Translations under genes and position numbers: made by a program
Assembly: GCF_020554845.1 (NCBI RefSeq)
Contig: NZ_JAJCIA010000054.1
Location: 1 to 22,170 of the forward strand
DNA length: 22,170 nt
Origin: Blautia faecis
GTDB taxonomy: Bacteria > Bacillota > Clostridia > Lachnospirales > Lachnospiraceae
Reading direction: 5' to 3'
Shown here: piece by piece, positions 7,454 through 15,062 of the stretch
How positions within the stretch are numbered: position 1 is the first letter of the stretch
Layout of the letters: every line of letters begins with the position of its first letter
The notes under the pieces: model-generated
What the model was told of the DNA's origin: nothing
The model's database searches: none
The model's input: only the letters and a program-made list of their open reading frames with translations

Positions 7454-7520
7454 AACATCCCCCGGAAGGGAAATGTCCGTTTATTGGGACTATTCTTTCC
7501 AGGGGATGTTTTTTTATTTT
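7454..7520 (+). terminator. Long hairpin terminator after the flippase gene
   Basis: AACATCCCC (7454-7462) pairs perfectly with GGGGATGTT (7502-7510); inside, GGAA/TTCC and GTCC/GGAC can pair further. The plus strand then reads TTTTT A TTTT (7511-7520). The T-tract overlaps the stop codon (7514-7516) of the convergent peptidase gene. The minus-strand reading has the stem but no T-tract. Confidence 0.85.
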
Positions 7521-8878
7521 CCTTTCGGATTTATGCGTGGAAGCTGATACTCTCGTATATTTTCATAGCCCGATAACGCCAACAGCAACAGCAAATCACG
7601 CTGTGGTCCTTTCCAGGATTCTGCAGGTTCGTACCATTCGTGGATGGTATGCTCTCCACCGCCTTTTCCTCCCCAGCCCACGGTGATGGCAGGGATTCCA
7701 AGACTGATGGGGATGTTGGCGTCTGTACTGGCGGCACCGATGTACAGGGTTTCCATACCTATGGCTTGATTTGCAGCATTTGCAGCCTGGACAATCTGGC
7801 AAGATTTGTCCTGGGTACCAGCTGGGCGCCTGCCTTTTTGTTCGAAGGTGACTGTGATGCGGTCATCTTCTGCTGAGTTTTCCCTTTCTCCATTATCAGC
7901 ATTCACTGGCACTGCGTCAGCTGTATCTCCCACACTGCTTTTCGCCGTCATATTATTGTAGTCAAGGGTTCCTGTACTCTCAGAACTTAAAGTTCCATAT
8001 CCCCAGCGGGCGTTTTCCTCATTCACGGCTTCTTCTATTGCCTGGTGGAGTTTTGCAGATAATTTCTCAAGTTCCCCTGCATCCACAGAGCGCATGTCCA
8101 CCAGCATAGAGCACTCTGCCGCGATTACATTTACAGATGTGCCGCCGTTTACTACGCCTACACTGAAAGTAGTTTTCGGGTTCTTTGGTGTCTGGAAATC
8201 GCTGATTTTCGCAATCGCCCTTCCCATTGCGTGAATCGGGTTGGGAATTCCGAAGCCGGTGAAGCTGTGACCGCCGGTTCCGTGGAAAGTTACCAGATAG
8301 CGTTCGCTGCCTACTGCCTGGTAGATGATTCCGGAGGTGTTTTTATCATCAATGGAAACGAAACCATCGTAGTGCCCTTCTGTATTTGCCATATTCTTAA
8401 ACGCATGCTTAATTCCCCTCAGGTCACCGAGTCCTTCTTCACACACATTCGCGCAGAACACAATATCTCCCTCGCCGCGAATTCCTGCAGCATTCATTGC
8501 TCTTGCAAGACTGAGAAGTTCTGCTACCGCCCTGGTATCGTCTCCGATTCCCGGACAGCTGTAGCGTTCGCCTTCTTTCTTCAAAGTAAGGTCTGTCTCT
8601 TTTGGGAAAACGGTGTCTGTATGTCCCGCAACCATGATTCGCGGTCCATTCCCAGTCCCTTTCCAGGTTCCCAGCACATTTCCCACCTCATCAATGTGCA
8701 CATCTGAAAGGCCGGCATCCACCATCTTCTTTCGGACATATTCCGCTTTTTCCCCTTCTTCATAAGAAGGAGCCGGTATCTGACACATTTCCAGGTGCTC
8801 CTGCAAAGTTCTTTCATCATCTTCACGCAGAAATTTTAATGCTTCCTGCACACCGTTATATTTCAGTAATTTATCCAT
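7514..8878 (-). CDS. M20-family metallopeptidase (PepT-like)
   Basis: 454 aa; SD AAAGGG precedes the ATG. Dizinc M20 peptidases release amino acids from short peptides or hydrolyse related amides in the cytoplasm. Family residues seen: AGHTD (H86, D88), GIGDD (bridging D113), CEEG (E147/E148, general base and ligand), SIDD (D177) and EHTIHEW (H410, with H413 nearby). The dimerisation-domain stretch FHGTGGHSFTGFGIPNPIHA is at 198-217. Residues ~296-342 are a Ser/Thr/Asp/Asn-rich segment that looks like an inserted, probably disordered linker; it makes the protein somewhat longer than the roughly 400 residues usual in the family. It is last in the leftward core gene run, 175 bp after dusB. Exact substrate unknown. 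Confidence 0.88.
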   Translation of the reverse strand: MDKLLKYNGVQEALKFLREDDERTLQEHLEMCQIPAPSYEEGEKAEYVRKKMVDAGLSDVHIDEVGNVLGTWKGTGNGPRIMVAGHTDTVFPKETDLTLKKEGERYSCPGIGDDTRAVAELLSLARAMNAAGIRGEGDIVFCANVCEEGLGDLRGIKHAFKNMANTEGHYDGFVSIDDKNTSGIIYQAVGSERYLVTFHGTGGHSFTGFGIPNPIHAMGRAIAKISDFQTPKNPKTTFSVGVVNGGTSVNVIAAECSMLVDMRSVDAGELEKLSAKLHQAIEEAVNEENARWGYGTLSSESTGTLDYNNMTAKSSVGDTADAVPVNADNGERENSAEDDRITVTFEQKGRRPAGTQDKSCQIVQAANAANQAIGMETLYIGAASTDANIPISLGIPAITVGWGGKGGGEHTIHEWYEPAESWKGPQRDLLLLLALSGYENIREYQLPRINPKGK

Positions 8879-9053
8879 AATCGTTCCCTTTCAACTATAG
8901 AAAAGTCAGCAAGTTCCAGCCCTCCCAGCCCAAACCTCCTGACTCTCATACGTCTGATTATTATCTTTTTATCACCATACAGCGGTTTTCCACTCATCTG
9001 GTCAACACTACATTTGAAATGATTTTTTGCAGAATCAGATCCACTGAACATAA

Positions 9054-10058
9054 TTATAATCTCTCCAGCAGCTTCTCCAAATCTGCATAACTCTCAATAT
9101 TATTGGACTCCCTACGAAGCCCTGCACTGTGGGGCATTCCGGCTGTATACCATGCCACATGCTTACGCATCTCCCGAATACCGATAAACTCACCCTTCAT
9201 CTCTATCTGCGCTCGCGCATGCTTCAGAATCATCGCTTTCACCTCGGCAAGAGACGGTCTGGCCAGCTCTTCCCCTGTTGCAAAATAGTGATTCATCTCC
9301 CGAAATATCCACGGATTTCCTTCCACAGCACGTCCGATCATCACAGCATCACACCCAGTCTGCCGGAAAAGTTTCTCCGCCTTTTTCGGCGAATCCACAT
9401 CCCCATTTCCAATCACCGGAATGGAAACTGCTTCTTTAACCCTGGCAATGGTCTCCCAGTCTGCTATCCCGGAATAATACTGCTGCCGTGTCCGTCCATG
9501 AACTGCAATAGCTGCTGCCCCGGCATCCTCCACGCGCTTTGCAATCTCTACAATATCCACTGGCTCATTCTCAAAACCGATACGAACTTTCACTGTCAAT
9601 GGCTTCTGAATGGCAGAAGAAACGCTTTTCACAATCTTCACGATCAGATCCGGATTTTTCAAAAGAGCTGAACCTTCACCGTTATTCACTACCTTCGGCA
9701 CCGGGCATCCCATATTGATATCCAGAATGTCAAAAGGCTCTTCCTCAATTTCCTTCGCTACCTCCGCCATCAGCTCCGGCTCGCTTCCAAAGAGCTGCAT
9801 GGAAATAGGATGCTCCACCGGGTCGATTTCCATCAGAGCCCTGGTATTTTTGTTCTTATAGGAAATAGCCTTAGCACTGATCATCTCCATGCAGAGAAGC
9901 CCAGCGCCCTGCTCCTTGCAAAGCCTGCGAAAAGCCAGGTCGGTAACGCCCGCCATTGGCGCCAGGACGAACCGGTTTGGAATCTCCACATTTCCGATTT
10001 TCCACTTCATCTCCTTTGGAAGCTCATATCTCAACTTAGAATCTAAATTACTACTCAT
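9054..10058 (-). CDS. dusB: tRNA-dihydrouridine synthase (DusB type)
   Basis: 334 aa, FMN-dependent TIM-barrel enzyme reducing uridines in the tRNA D-loop. Motifs: LAPMAGVTD (32-40, FMN phosphate region), NMGCPVPK with catalytic Cys118, TVKVRIG (155-161), HGRTR (187-191), GNGD (217-220) and IGRA (241-244). The C-terminal four-helix domain contains REMRKHVAWY. The start ATG at 10058 has AAGG about 4 nt upstream; the next Met (residue 17) has a GGAG touching the ATG and is less likely. It follows the DUF6145-like gene by 128 bp. The DusB rather than DusA/C assignment rests on the PVPKV(V)NN(G)EG stretch. Confidence 0.93.
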   Translation of the reverse strand: MSSNLDSKLRYELPKEMKWKIGNVEIPNRFVLAPMAGVTDLAFRRLCKEQGAGLLCMEMISAKAISYKNKNTRALMEIDPVEHPISMQLFGSEPELMAEVAKEIEEEPFDILDINMGCPVPKVVNNGEGSALLKNPDLIVKIVKSVSSAIQKPLTVKVRIGFENEPVDIVEIAKRVEDAGAAAIAVHGRTRQQYYSGIADWETIARVKEAVSIPVIGNGDVDSPKKAEKLFRQTGCDAVMIGRAVEGNPWIFREMNHYFATGEELARPSLAEVKAMILKHARAQIEMKGEFIGIREMRKHVAWYTAGMPHSAGLRRESNNIESYADLEKLLERL

Positions 10059-10186
10059 ATCACCTTAATTACTTTCATATTTGATGTATAACTATTCAAT
10101 CCTTTCAACAATTACTCGCTTCGTGAACTCAAATGTCACATCTGATGAGCTGCTATTTTCCTTGTTTACCAGTTTATCCACACAGC

Positions 10187-10537
10187 TTACTCTTCTGTCT
10201 TCTCTTTATCCACATCTTCCCCAAGGAAGAACACGCGATAATACATTTCCAGAGATTCCAGAAGCTCCTCTTTCTCTACACGCAGCTTTTTAATCTTCAG
10301 TGCACCGCCAATATCATCATAAAATCCATCAGCTTCCGTAGCCTCAGTTTTAAACTGCAGATTTCCATGATCATCAAACTCCAATGTGAAAATTCCGCCA
10401 ATCTCTTCTGTGAAAAGAACGCACATGATCTGCAGTTCTTTCTTCACATGATCTGGCAGAGAATCAAAGTCTTTATTAAAATAATATTTCTGTTCATAGG
10501 CGCTTGCGCCGCAAAGCACTACATTCTCCTGATACAA
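10187..10537 (-). CDS. Conserved protein, probably DUF6145 family, TTG start
   Basis: 116 aa, starting (M)YQENVVLCGASAYEQKYY. The initiation codon is TTG at 10537-10535: a TAA stop abuts it in frame and AGGTGG lies 7 nt upstream, while the next Met is residue 38, inside the conserved part. The protein is acidic and soluble, with no signal or membrane segment; residues 53-68 (FTLEFDDHGNLQFKTE) look like a beta hairpin and 82-102 (KIKKLRVEKEELLESLEMYYR) like a long helix. I believe it corresponds to DUF6145, common in Lachnospiraceae, but this is from memory. It lies between birA and dusB; function unknown. Confidence 0.75.
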   Translation of the reverse strand: MYQENVVLCGASAYEQKYYFNKDFDSLPDHVKKELQIMCVLFTEEIGGIFTLEFDDHGNLQFKTEATEADGFYDDIGGALKIKKLRVEKEELLESLEMYYRVFFLGEDVDKEKTEE

Positions 10538-10573
10538 TTAAGTCCCACCTTTCTGTTTTCATCTGTGTCAACA

Positions 10574-10648
10574 ACATTTTCGCAAGTGATATGCCCCATT
10601 CACTGTAGGATTATCGCAATCAGTGGGGAATATCATTTGCGAAAATGT
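10574..10648. repeat. 75-nt imperfect palindrome between birA and the DUF6145-like gene
   Basis: The left arm 10574-10605 begins ACATTTTCGCAA and the right arm 10621-10648 ends TTGCGAAAATGT. The arms match over 12, then 6, then 4, then 4 positions, with two single mismatches and a 4-nt bulge, around a 15-nt loop. No T-tract follows on either strand, so it is not a standard terminator. It could be a REP- or MITE-like intergenic element or an mRNA processing/stability hairpin in the birA-DUF6145-dusB transcript. Confidence 0.8.
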
Positions 10649-10666
10649 GCCTAAATAACACAACCC

Positions 10667-11503
10667 TTATACATAGCTATACAACCCGCGAACCGAAACC
10701 TCACCGGCGCTGACAGCTACGATCGTTCCATCGGTTTTCTCTACCAACAGCTCTCCGCCATCTGTAATCCCTCTGGCCACGCCCTCATACGGCTCTTTCG
10801 CCAGCACACGCACCGGCTGATTGTAATTAGCAAGAATACTTTCATATTCCTCTTTCAGCCCACTGAGGTCACAGGTCGCTGCAAATTTCTCATAGTATTC
10901 CTCAAAAGCTTCCATCACAAGCCCAGGAATCTGGCTTCTGTCAAATTCCCTGCCGCTCTCCAGATAAAGGGATGTAGCCTTGTCTGCCATCTCCTCCGGA
11001 AACTCTCTGATATTTACATTAATTCCCACTCCGATGACTGCATAGTCAATTTTTCCATCGCGGACTCCCATTTCGGTAAGGATTCCGCATATTTTTTTGT
11101 GGGAAACCACCACGTCATTGGGCCATTTGATACTTACATCAAAACCAAACTTCTTCACAGCCTTTGCAACTGCCATTCCCATCACAAGAGTAAGCATAGG
11201 AGCATACTGAGGCTCAAATTTCGGTCTAAGAAGAATGCTCATCATAACAGAAGTTCCCTCCGGCACTTCCCAGGAACGGCCAAGGCGGCCTCTTCCAGCC
11301 GACTGAAACTCTGCCAGTGCAAGAGTTCCCTCTGGTGCGCCTTCTTTCGCCAGACGCTTGATCCACAAATTGGTAGAATCTGTTTTTCTTGCAAAATGGA
11401 CGGTTTTGCCCGCCCATTTTGTATGTATCTGATCTGCAATTGTGGTTTCGTTATAGATACTGCCTGTGACAATTTCTTCGTATGATTCTTTTTCGGAAAT
11501 CAT
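10667..11503 (-). CDS. birA: Biotin--[acetyl-CoA-carboxylase] ligase (no HTH domain)
   Basis: 278 aa from ATG 11503, which has AAAGGG 8 nt upstream; an in-frame ATG at 11560 would add 19 residues but lacks a recognisable SD. The enzyme activates biotin to biotinyl-5'-AMP and attaches it to a lysine of a carboxyl carrier protein. Motifs (numbered from 11503): TDSTN (41-45), GRGRLGR (70-76, adenylate-binding loop), KWPNDV (126-131), KKICGIL (136-142) and GVGINVN (158-164), then a C-terminal SH3-like domain. Only about 22 residues precede the catalytic core, too few for the DNA-binding domain of bifunctional BirA, so it looks like a group I ligase without repressor function. Upstream is argF, downstream the DUF6145-like gene. 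Confidence 0.92.
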   Translation of the reverse strand: MISEKESYEEIVTGSIYNETTIADQIHTKWAGKTVHFARKTDSTNLWIKRLAKEGAPEGTLALAEFQSAGRGRLGRSWEVPEGTSVMMSILLRPKFEPQYAPMLTLVMGMAVAKAVKKFGFDVSIKWPNDVVVSHKKICGILTEMGVRDGKIDYAVIGVGINVNIREFPEEMADKATSLYLESGREFDRSQIPGLVMEAFEEYYEKFAATCDLSGLKEEYESILANYNQPVRVLAKEPYEGVARGITDGGELLVEKTDGTIVAVSAGEVSVRGLYSYV

Positions 11504-11641
11504 TTCAGATACCCTTTCTATAACTCCCAATCGTCCAGATTCTTTGAATGAATGATACATCTTATCTAGAGGATAAAAAGTAGTACATAAGAACGTAGGA
11601 ACAATCGGAATTCATTAATTCATTGTTATCTGGAAGCCGAA

Positions 11642-12643
11642 TTATTTATTCTCTGGCTCACCCAGTGTAGCAACCATAACCGCTTTAATGGTATGCATAC
11701 GGTTCTCAGCCTCATCAAATACCTTAGAAGCCGGAGACTCGAATACTTCGTCTGTTACCTCCATGTCAGTCAGATTGAAGCGCTCACCCATTTCCTTTCC
11801 AATCTTTGTCTTAAGATCATGGAATGCCGGCAGACAGTGAAGGAAAATTGCTTTCTCCCCTGCATTCTTCATAACTGCAGAGGTTACCTTGTATGGTGTC
11901 AGATCATGGATTCTCTCTTCCCATACTGCATCCGGCTCACCCATGGATACCCATACATCTGTGTAAATAACGTCTGCGTCCTTCGTTCCAGCCTCTACAT
12001 CCTCTGTAAGAGTGATGGTTGCGCCGGACTCTGCTGCGTACTCTTTGCACTGAGCAACCAGCTCCTCATTCGGGAAATATTTCTTACTTGTGCAGGCTAC
12101 GAAATGCATACCAAGCTTGGAGCAGGCTACCATCAGGGAGTTACCCATGTTGTAACGGGCATCGCCCATGTATACCAGCTTGATTCCTTTCAGATATCCG
12201 AAATGCTCACGGATGGTAAGCATATCTGCTAACATCTGTGTTGGATGATATTCGTTTGTAAGACCGTTCCAAACCGGAACTCCTGCATATTTTGCAAGAT
12301 CTTCTACAATTTCCTGACCAAATCCACGGTACTCAATACCATCATACATTCTTCCAAGAACTCTTGCAGTATCTGCAATGCTCTCTTTCTTGCCGATCTG
12401 AGAGCCAGTTGGATCCAGATAGGTGCTTCCCATTCCAAGATCATGGGCTGCCACCTCGAAGGAACAACGTGTTCTGGTGCTGGTTTTCTCAAAGATCAGG
12501 GCAATATTTTTGCCTTTGTAATACTCGGTAAGCTCACCGGCTTTTTTCTTTGCCTTTAACTCAGCGGATAAATCAAGAAGATACAGAATTTCCTCTGGTG
12601 TAAAGTCTTTCAGTGTCAAAAAATTTCTGCCTTTTAAGTTCAT
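11642..12643 (-). CDS. argF: Ornithine carbamoyltransferase
   Basis: 333 aa, the expected length. It makes citrulline from ornithine and carbamoyl phosphate in arginine synthesis (the catabolic ArcB form cannot be excluded by sequence reading). Motifs: STRTR (55-59, carbamoyl-phosphate binding), HPTQ (133-136), [10 protein letters not shown] (160-169, with N165), D229, SMG loop (233-235, ornithine binding) and HCLPAFHD (269-276, with catalytic C270). AGGAGG (12655-12650) lies 6 nt before ATG. A hairpin at 12657-12683 abuts that SD, suggesting control at the 5' UTR. No other arginine gene is in the window, nor are arcA/arcC neighbours seen, which favours the anabolic name. Confidence 0.95.
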   Translation of the reverse strand: MNLKGRNFLTLKDFTPEEILYLLDLSAELKAKKKAGELTEYYKGKNIALIFEKTSTRTRCSFEVAAHDLGMGSTYLDPTGSQIGKKESIADTARVLGRMYDGIEYRGFGQEIVEDLAKYAGVPVWNGLTNEYHPTQMLADMLTIREHFGYLKGIKLVYMGDARYNMGNSLMVACSKLGMHFVACTSKKYFPNEELVAQCKEYAAESGATITLTEDVEAGTKDADVIYTDVWVSMGEPDAVWEERIHDLTPYKVTSAVMKNAGEKAIFLHCLPAFHDLKTKIGKEMGERFNLTDMEVTDEVFESPASKVFDEAENRMHTIKAVMVATLGEPENK

Positions 12644-12656
12644 AATAATCCTCCTC

Positions 12657-12683
12657 TGGTGTCAGGTATAGTACCTGGCACCA
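12657..12683 (-). promoter_or_regulatory. Hairpin abutting argF ribosome binding site
   Basis: TGGTGTCAGGTA (12657-12668) and TACCTGGCACCA (12672-12683) pair at 11 of 12 positions around a 3-nt loop. In the argF mRNA sense the hairpin ends 1 nt before the AGGAGG at 12655-12650. On the plus strand it is followed by TTTTTCTTT, so it also resembles a plus-strand terminator, though no plus-strand gene reads into it. It may serve as an attenuating or insulating structure in the SPFH-argF gap. Ligand and mechanism unknown. Confidence 0.6.
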
Positions 12684-12795
12684 TTTTTCTTTCTGTCATG
12701 CTTTACAGTAAACTGTCGTACAAGTCTTTGAATTTTTCACTTTTCAGACTGACCATAGCCGGCTTTCATCTCATTAATTTCTTGTTTCAAGAATG

Positions 12796-13740
12796 TTACT
12801 CTTCTTTTTTATCCTTCTCATCCACAACAACTTCCTTCAAAGAAGCTGCCAGTCCTGCCAGGTTCTGGATCTCTGACGGGATAATGATCTTGGTAGATTT
12901 GCCGTCTGCCACTTTCGCAAGAGCTTCGAAGCTCTTCAGGGTAAGAACTGCATTGTCAGCACCTGCTTCCTTGATCATACGAAGACCTTCTGCATTCGCC
13001 TTCTGAACCTTCAGAACTGCCTCTGCCTGACCTTCTGCCTCTTTGATCATGCGCTCTTTCTGCGCTTCCGCGCGAAGGATAGCAGCCTGTTTCTCAGCTT
13101 CGGCATCAAGAATTGCAGATTCTTTTTTACCCTCTGCAACAAGGATGGTGGATTTCTTCTCACCTTCTGCGATCAGGATTGCCTCACGTCTCTCACGCTC
13201 TGCTTTCATCTGTTTCTCCATGGCTTCCTGAATAGCAGCCGGAGGAATGATATTTTTAAGCTCTACACGGTTTACCTTGATTCCCCATGGATCAGTTGCC
13301 ACGTCAAGGGAAGCACGCATCTTGGTATTGATCACCTCACGGGAGGTCAAGGTTTCATCCAGTTCCATATCACCGATAATGTTACGCAATGTAGTCGCGG
13401 AAAGATTCTCGATAGCCATGATCGGATTCTCAACGCCGTATGCGTACAGCTTCGGATCTGTGATCTGGAAAAATACAACAGTATCAATCTGCATGGTTAC
13501 GTTATCTTTTGTGATAACTGGCTGTGGTGGGAAATCTACAACCTGCTCTTTCAGATTGACTTTTCTTGCCACACGCTCTACAAATGGAAGTTTGAAGTGT
13601 ACGCCGGTTCCCCATGTTGCCTGGTAAGCGCCTAAACGCTCAAGTACGATCGCATATGCCTGGGGTACGATGCGGATGCAGGATGCCAGGATCCACAGCA
13701 CCAGAATGATGACGATCAGCAAAAATAAGATACTTCCCAT
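12796..13740 (-). CDS. SPFH/Band 7 (stomatin/paraslipin-like) membrane protein
   Basis: 314 aa. Residues 3-20 form a single N-terminal membrane anchor (LFLLIVIILVLWIL). Residues ~22-180 are the SPFH domain (IVPQAYAIVLERLGAYQ, GVHFKLPFVERV, VDFPPQPVITKDNV, DPWGIKVNRVELKNI). Residues 186-251 are six consecutive 11-residue repeats (EAILIAEGEKK, STILVAEGKKE, SAILDAEAEKQ and so on), a right-handed coiled-coil pattern that drives oligomer or cage assembly. The start lies 1 nt past the stop of the NfeD gene (TAA T ATG), with its SD GGAGG inside the end of that gene, so translation is coupled. Family knowledge: such pairs organise membrane microdomains and may regulate membrane proteases. Confidence 0.93.
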   Translation of the reverse strand: MGSILFLLIVIILVLWILASCIRIVPQAYAIVLERLGAYQATWGTGVHFKLPFVERVARKVNLKEQVVDFPPQPVITKDNVTMQIDTVVFFQITDPKLYAYGVENPIMAIENLSATTLRNIIGDMELDETLTSREVINTKMRASLDVATDPWGIKVNRVELKNIIPPAAIQEAMEKQMKAERERREAILIAEGEKKSTILVAEGKKESAILDAEAEKQAAILRAEAQKERMIKEAEGQAEAVLKVQKANAEGLRMIKEAGADNAVLTLKSFEALAKVADGKSTKIIIPSEIQNLAGLAASLKEVVVDEKDKKEE

Positions 13741-13741
13741 A

Positions 13742-14176
13742 TTACGCCTCCTTTGGCTCCACGATCAATTTAACGCCGTGGACTGCTTTTATGATTACTA
13801 CAGTGTCAACCGGAATTGTTACGCTGTCATCGGATGTCCGGGCCATCCATTCAATGTCATTGATGCGAACCTGGCCTGTCTGGGCCAGATTATTGATCTT
13901 CTGGATCACGACAGCCTTTTTTCCAAGAAGACCTTCCACATTTGTTTTCTCTGTGTCTTTTCTCATAAGCTTCAGAGCTGCCGGTCTTGTAAAAAACAGC
14001 AGCACCAGTGAAACACAGAAAAACAGAAGAAGCTGCGGCACGATTCCCATTCCAATGCCGGCTGCAATAGCGGCAGCAAGTGCGCCTCCTGCAAACCAGA
14101 TCGTAGTAAGTGCCGTGGTAAGCCCTTCAATAACCAGAAGCACAGCCAGGACTCCCAGCCAGATAATTGGTTCCAT
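13742..14176 (-). CDS. Short NfeD-like membrane protein
   Basis: 144 aa from ATG 14176, chosen for AGGGGGAG 4 nt upstream; a longer frame from 14218 adds 14 residues with no SD. Residues 3-63 hold several hydrophobic segments (IIWLGVLAVLLVIEGL, WFAGGALAAAIAAG, LLLFFCVSLVLLFF). Residues ~80-144 form the NfeD OB-fold (GLLGKKAVVIQ, GQVRINDIEWMARTSDD, VDTVVIIKAVHGVKLIVEP). It lacks the ClpP-like protease domain of long NfeD proteins. This short type is commonly encoded with an SPFH protein, as here, and the partners are expected to form one membrane complex. Confidence 0.92.
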   Translation of the reverse strand: MEPIIWLGVLAVLLVIEGLTTALTTIWFAGGALAAAIAAGIGMGIVPQLLLFFCVSLVLLFFTRPAALKLMRKDTEKTNVEGLLGKKAVVIQKINNLAQTGQVRINDIEWMARTSDDSVTIPVDTVVIIKAVHGVKLIVEPKEA

Positions 14177-14264
14177 AAGACTCCCCCTTTCAGATAAGCG
14201 ATTGTCAAAATCTGCCATACGTCATCAGATATACTTCAGCAGACAGATTCCAGATCAGCTAACC

Positions 14265-15047
14265 CTACCGTCTCTGCCTTGCAGCCTCATACATCAAAAT
14301 TCCTGCAGCCATAGCTGCATTCAAGGACTCCACCTTGCCGCACATGGGGATCCGGATGAGACAATCAGCAGCTTCTGCTGCCTCTTCCGTCAACCCGTTT
14401 CCTTCATTTCCAATAAGAAATGCTGTGCCGCCCTGATAATCCTCCTGATCATAGGAATTTTTTCCTTTCAGGTGGGCTGCAAAGGTACGGATACCTTTTT
14501 GCTCCAGTTCTGCTTTTAATGATACCACATCCTCCACATATAGGAAAGGCATTCTGTAAACAGATCCCATAGTTGATCGGATGACCTTTGGATTGGTAAT
14601 GTCTACGCAGGTTTTCGTAAGAAAAACACCGGAAACACCAGCACCCTCACCTGTTCGGAAAATAGTCCCTGCATTTCCCGGATCCTGAAGATCCTCAAGA
14701 ACCATTACCAAAGGAGCATCTCCTTTTAAAATATCTTCCACAGTCCACGCCGGTTTCTTCAGAACTGTAAGAATTCCCTGTGGAGTCCTGGTATCACACA
14801 TCTGGCGGAAAACATTATCTGCCACAATTTCTCTTTTTTCTTCCGGAAGCTCCATGACCTGCTTCATCAGGAACTCATCTGCTGTCAGGGATTCTGTCAC
14901 ATAAACCCTGGAAATCCAGTCCTTTGGAGCTTCCCCGAACATTTTCCGGCCCTCAGCCACAAACAACCCCTGTTCCCTGCGGGCCTTGGCCTTCTGGTTT
15001 AACTGTATGATATTTTTTACCTGTGTATTATTTGCACTGGTTATCAT
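14265..15047 (-). CDS. TrmH/SpoU-family RNA 2'-O-methyltransferase
   Basis: 260 aa; SD GGGAGG is 7 nt before ATG and the gene follows ktrA by 15 bp. Residues 1-100 match the substrate-binding domain (AEGRKMF at 31-37); ~110-260 form the SPOUT knot. Motif 1 is DPGNAGTIFRT (122-132), motif 2 IGNEGNGL (212-219) and motif 3 IPMCGKVESLNAAMAAG (233-249), the set that binds AdoMet and the target ribose. The likely target is 23S rRNA, as in the RlmB-like relatives, but a tRNA target cannot be excluded. Confidence 0.92.
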   Translation of the reverse strand: MITSANNTQVKNIIQLNQKAKARREQGLFVAEGRKMFGEAPKDWISRVYVTESLTADEFLMKQVMELPEEKREIVADNVFRQMCDTRTPQGILTVLKKPAWTVEDILKGDAPLVMVLEDLQDPGNAGTIFRTGEGAGVSGVFLTKTCVDITNPKVIRSTMGSVYRMPFLYVEDVVSLKAELEQKGIRTFAAHLKGKNSYDQEDYQGGTAFLIGNEGNGLTEEAAEAADCLIRIPMCGKVESLNAAMAAGILMYEAARQRR

Positions 15048-15062
15048 AAATTATCCTCCCTG

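Noticed and set aside
8904..8944. AGTCAG/CTGACT inverted repeat followed by TTTTC on the minus strand, after dusB
   Set aside because: Only 6 bp of stem around a 29-nt loop and a short T-run; too weak to call a terminator.
8863..9051. 62-codon minus-strand frame between dusB and the peptidase
   Set aside because: It overlaps the peptidase start, has no SD and no recognisable family; the 175-bp gap is better read as non-coding.
11226..11485. Several short frames on both strands across birA
   Set aside because: They lie within the birA catalytic core and are shadows in other frames.
14177..14264. TTGACA before the NfeD gene as a -35 element
   Set aside because: The 16-18 bp downstream contain the G-rich SD and no -10-like hexamer.
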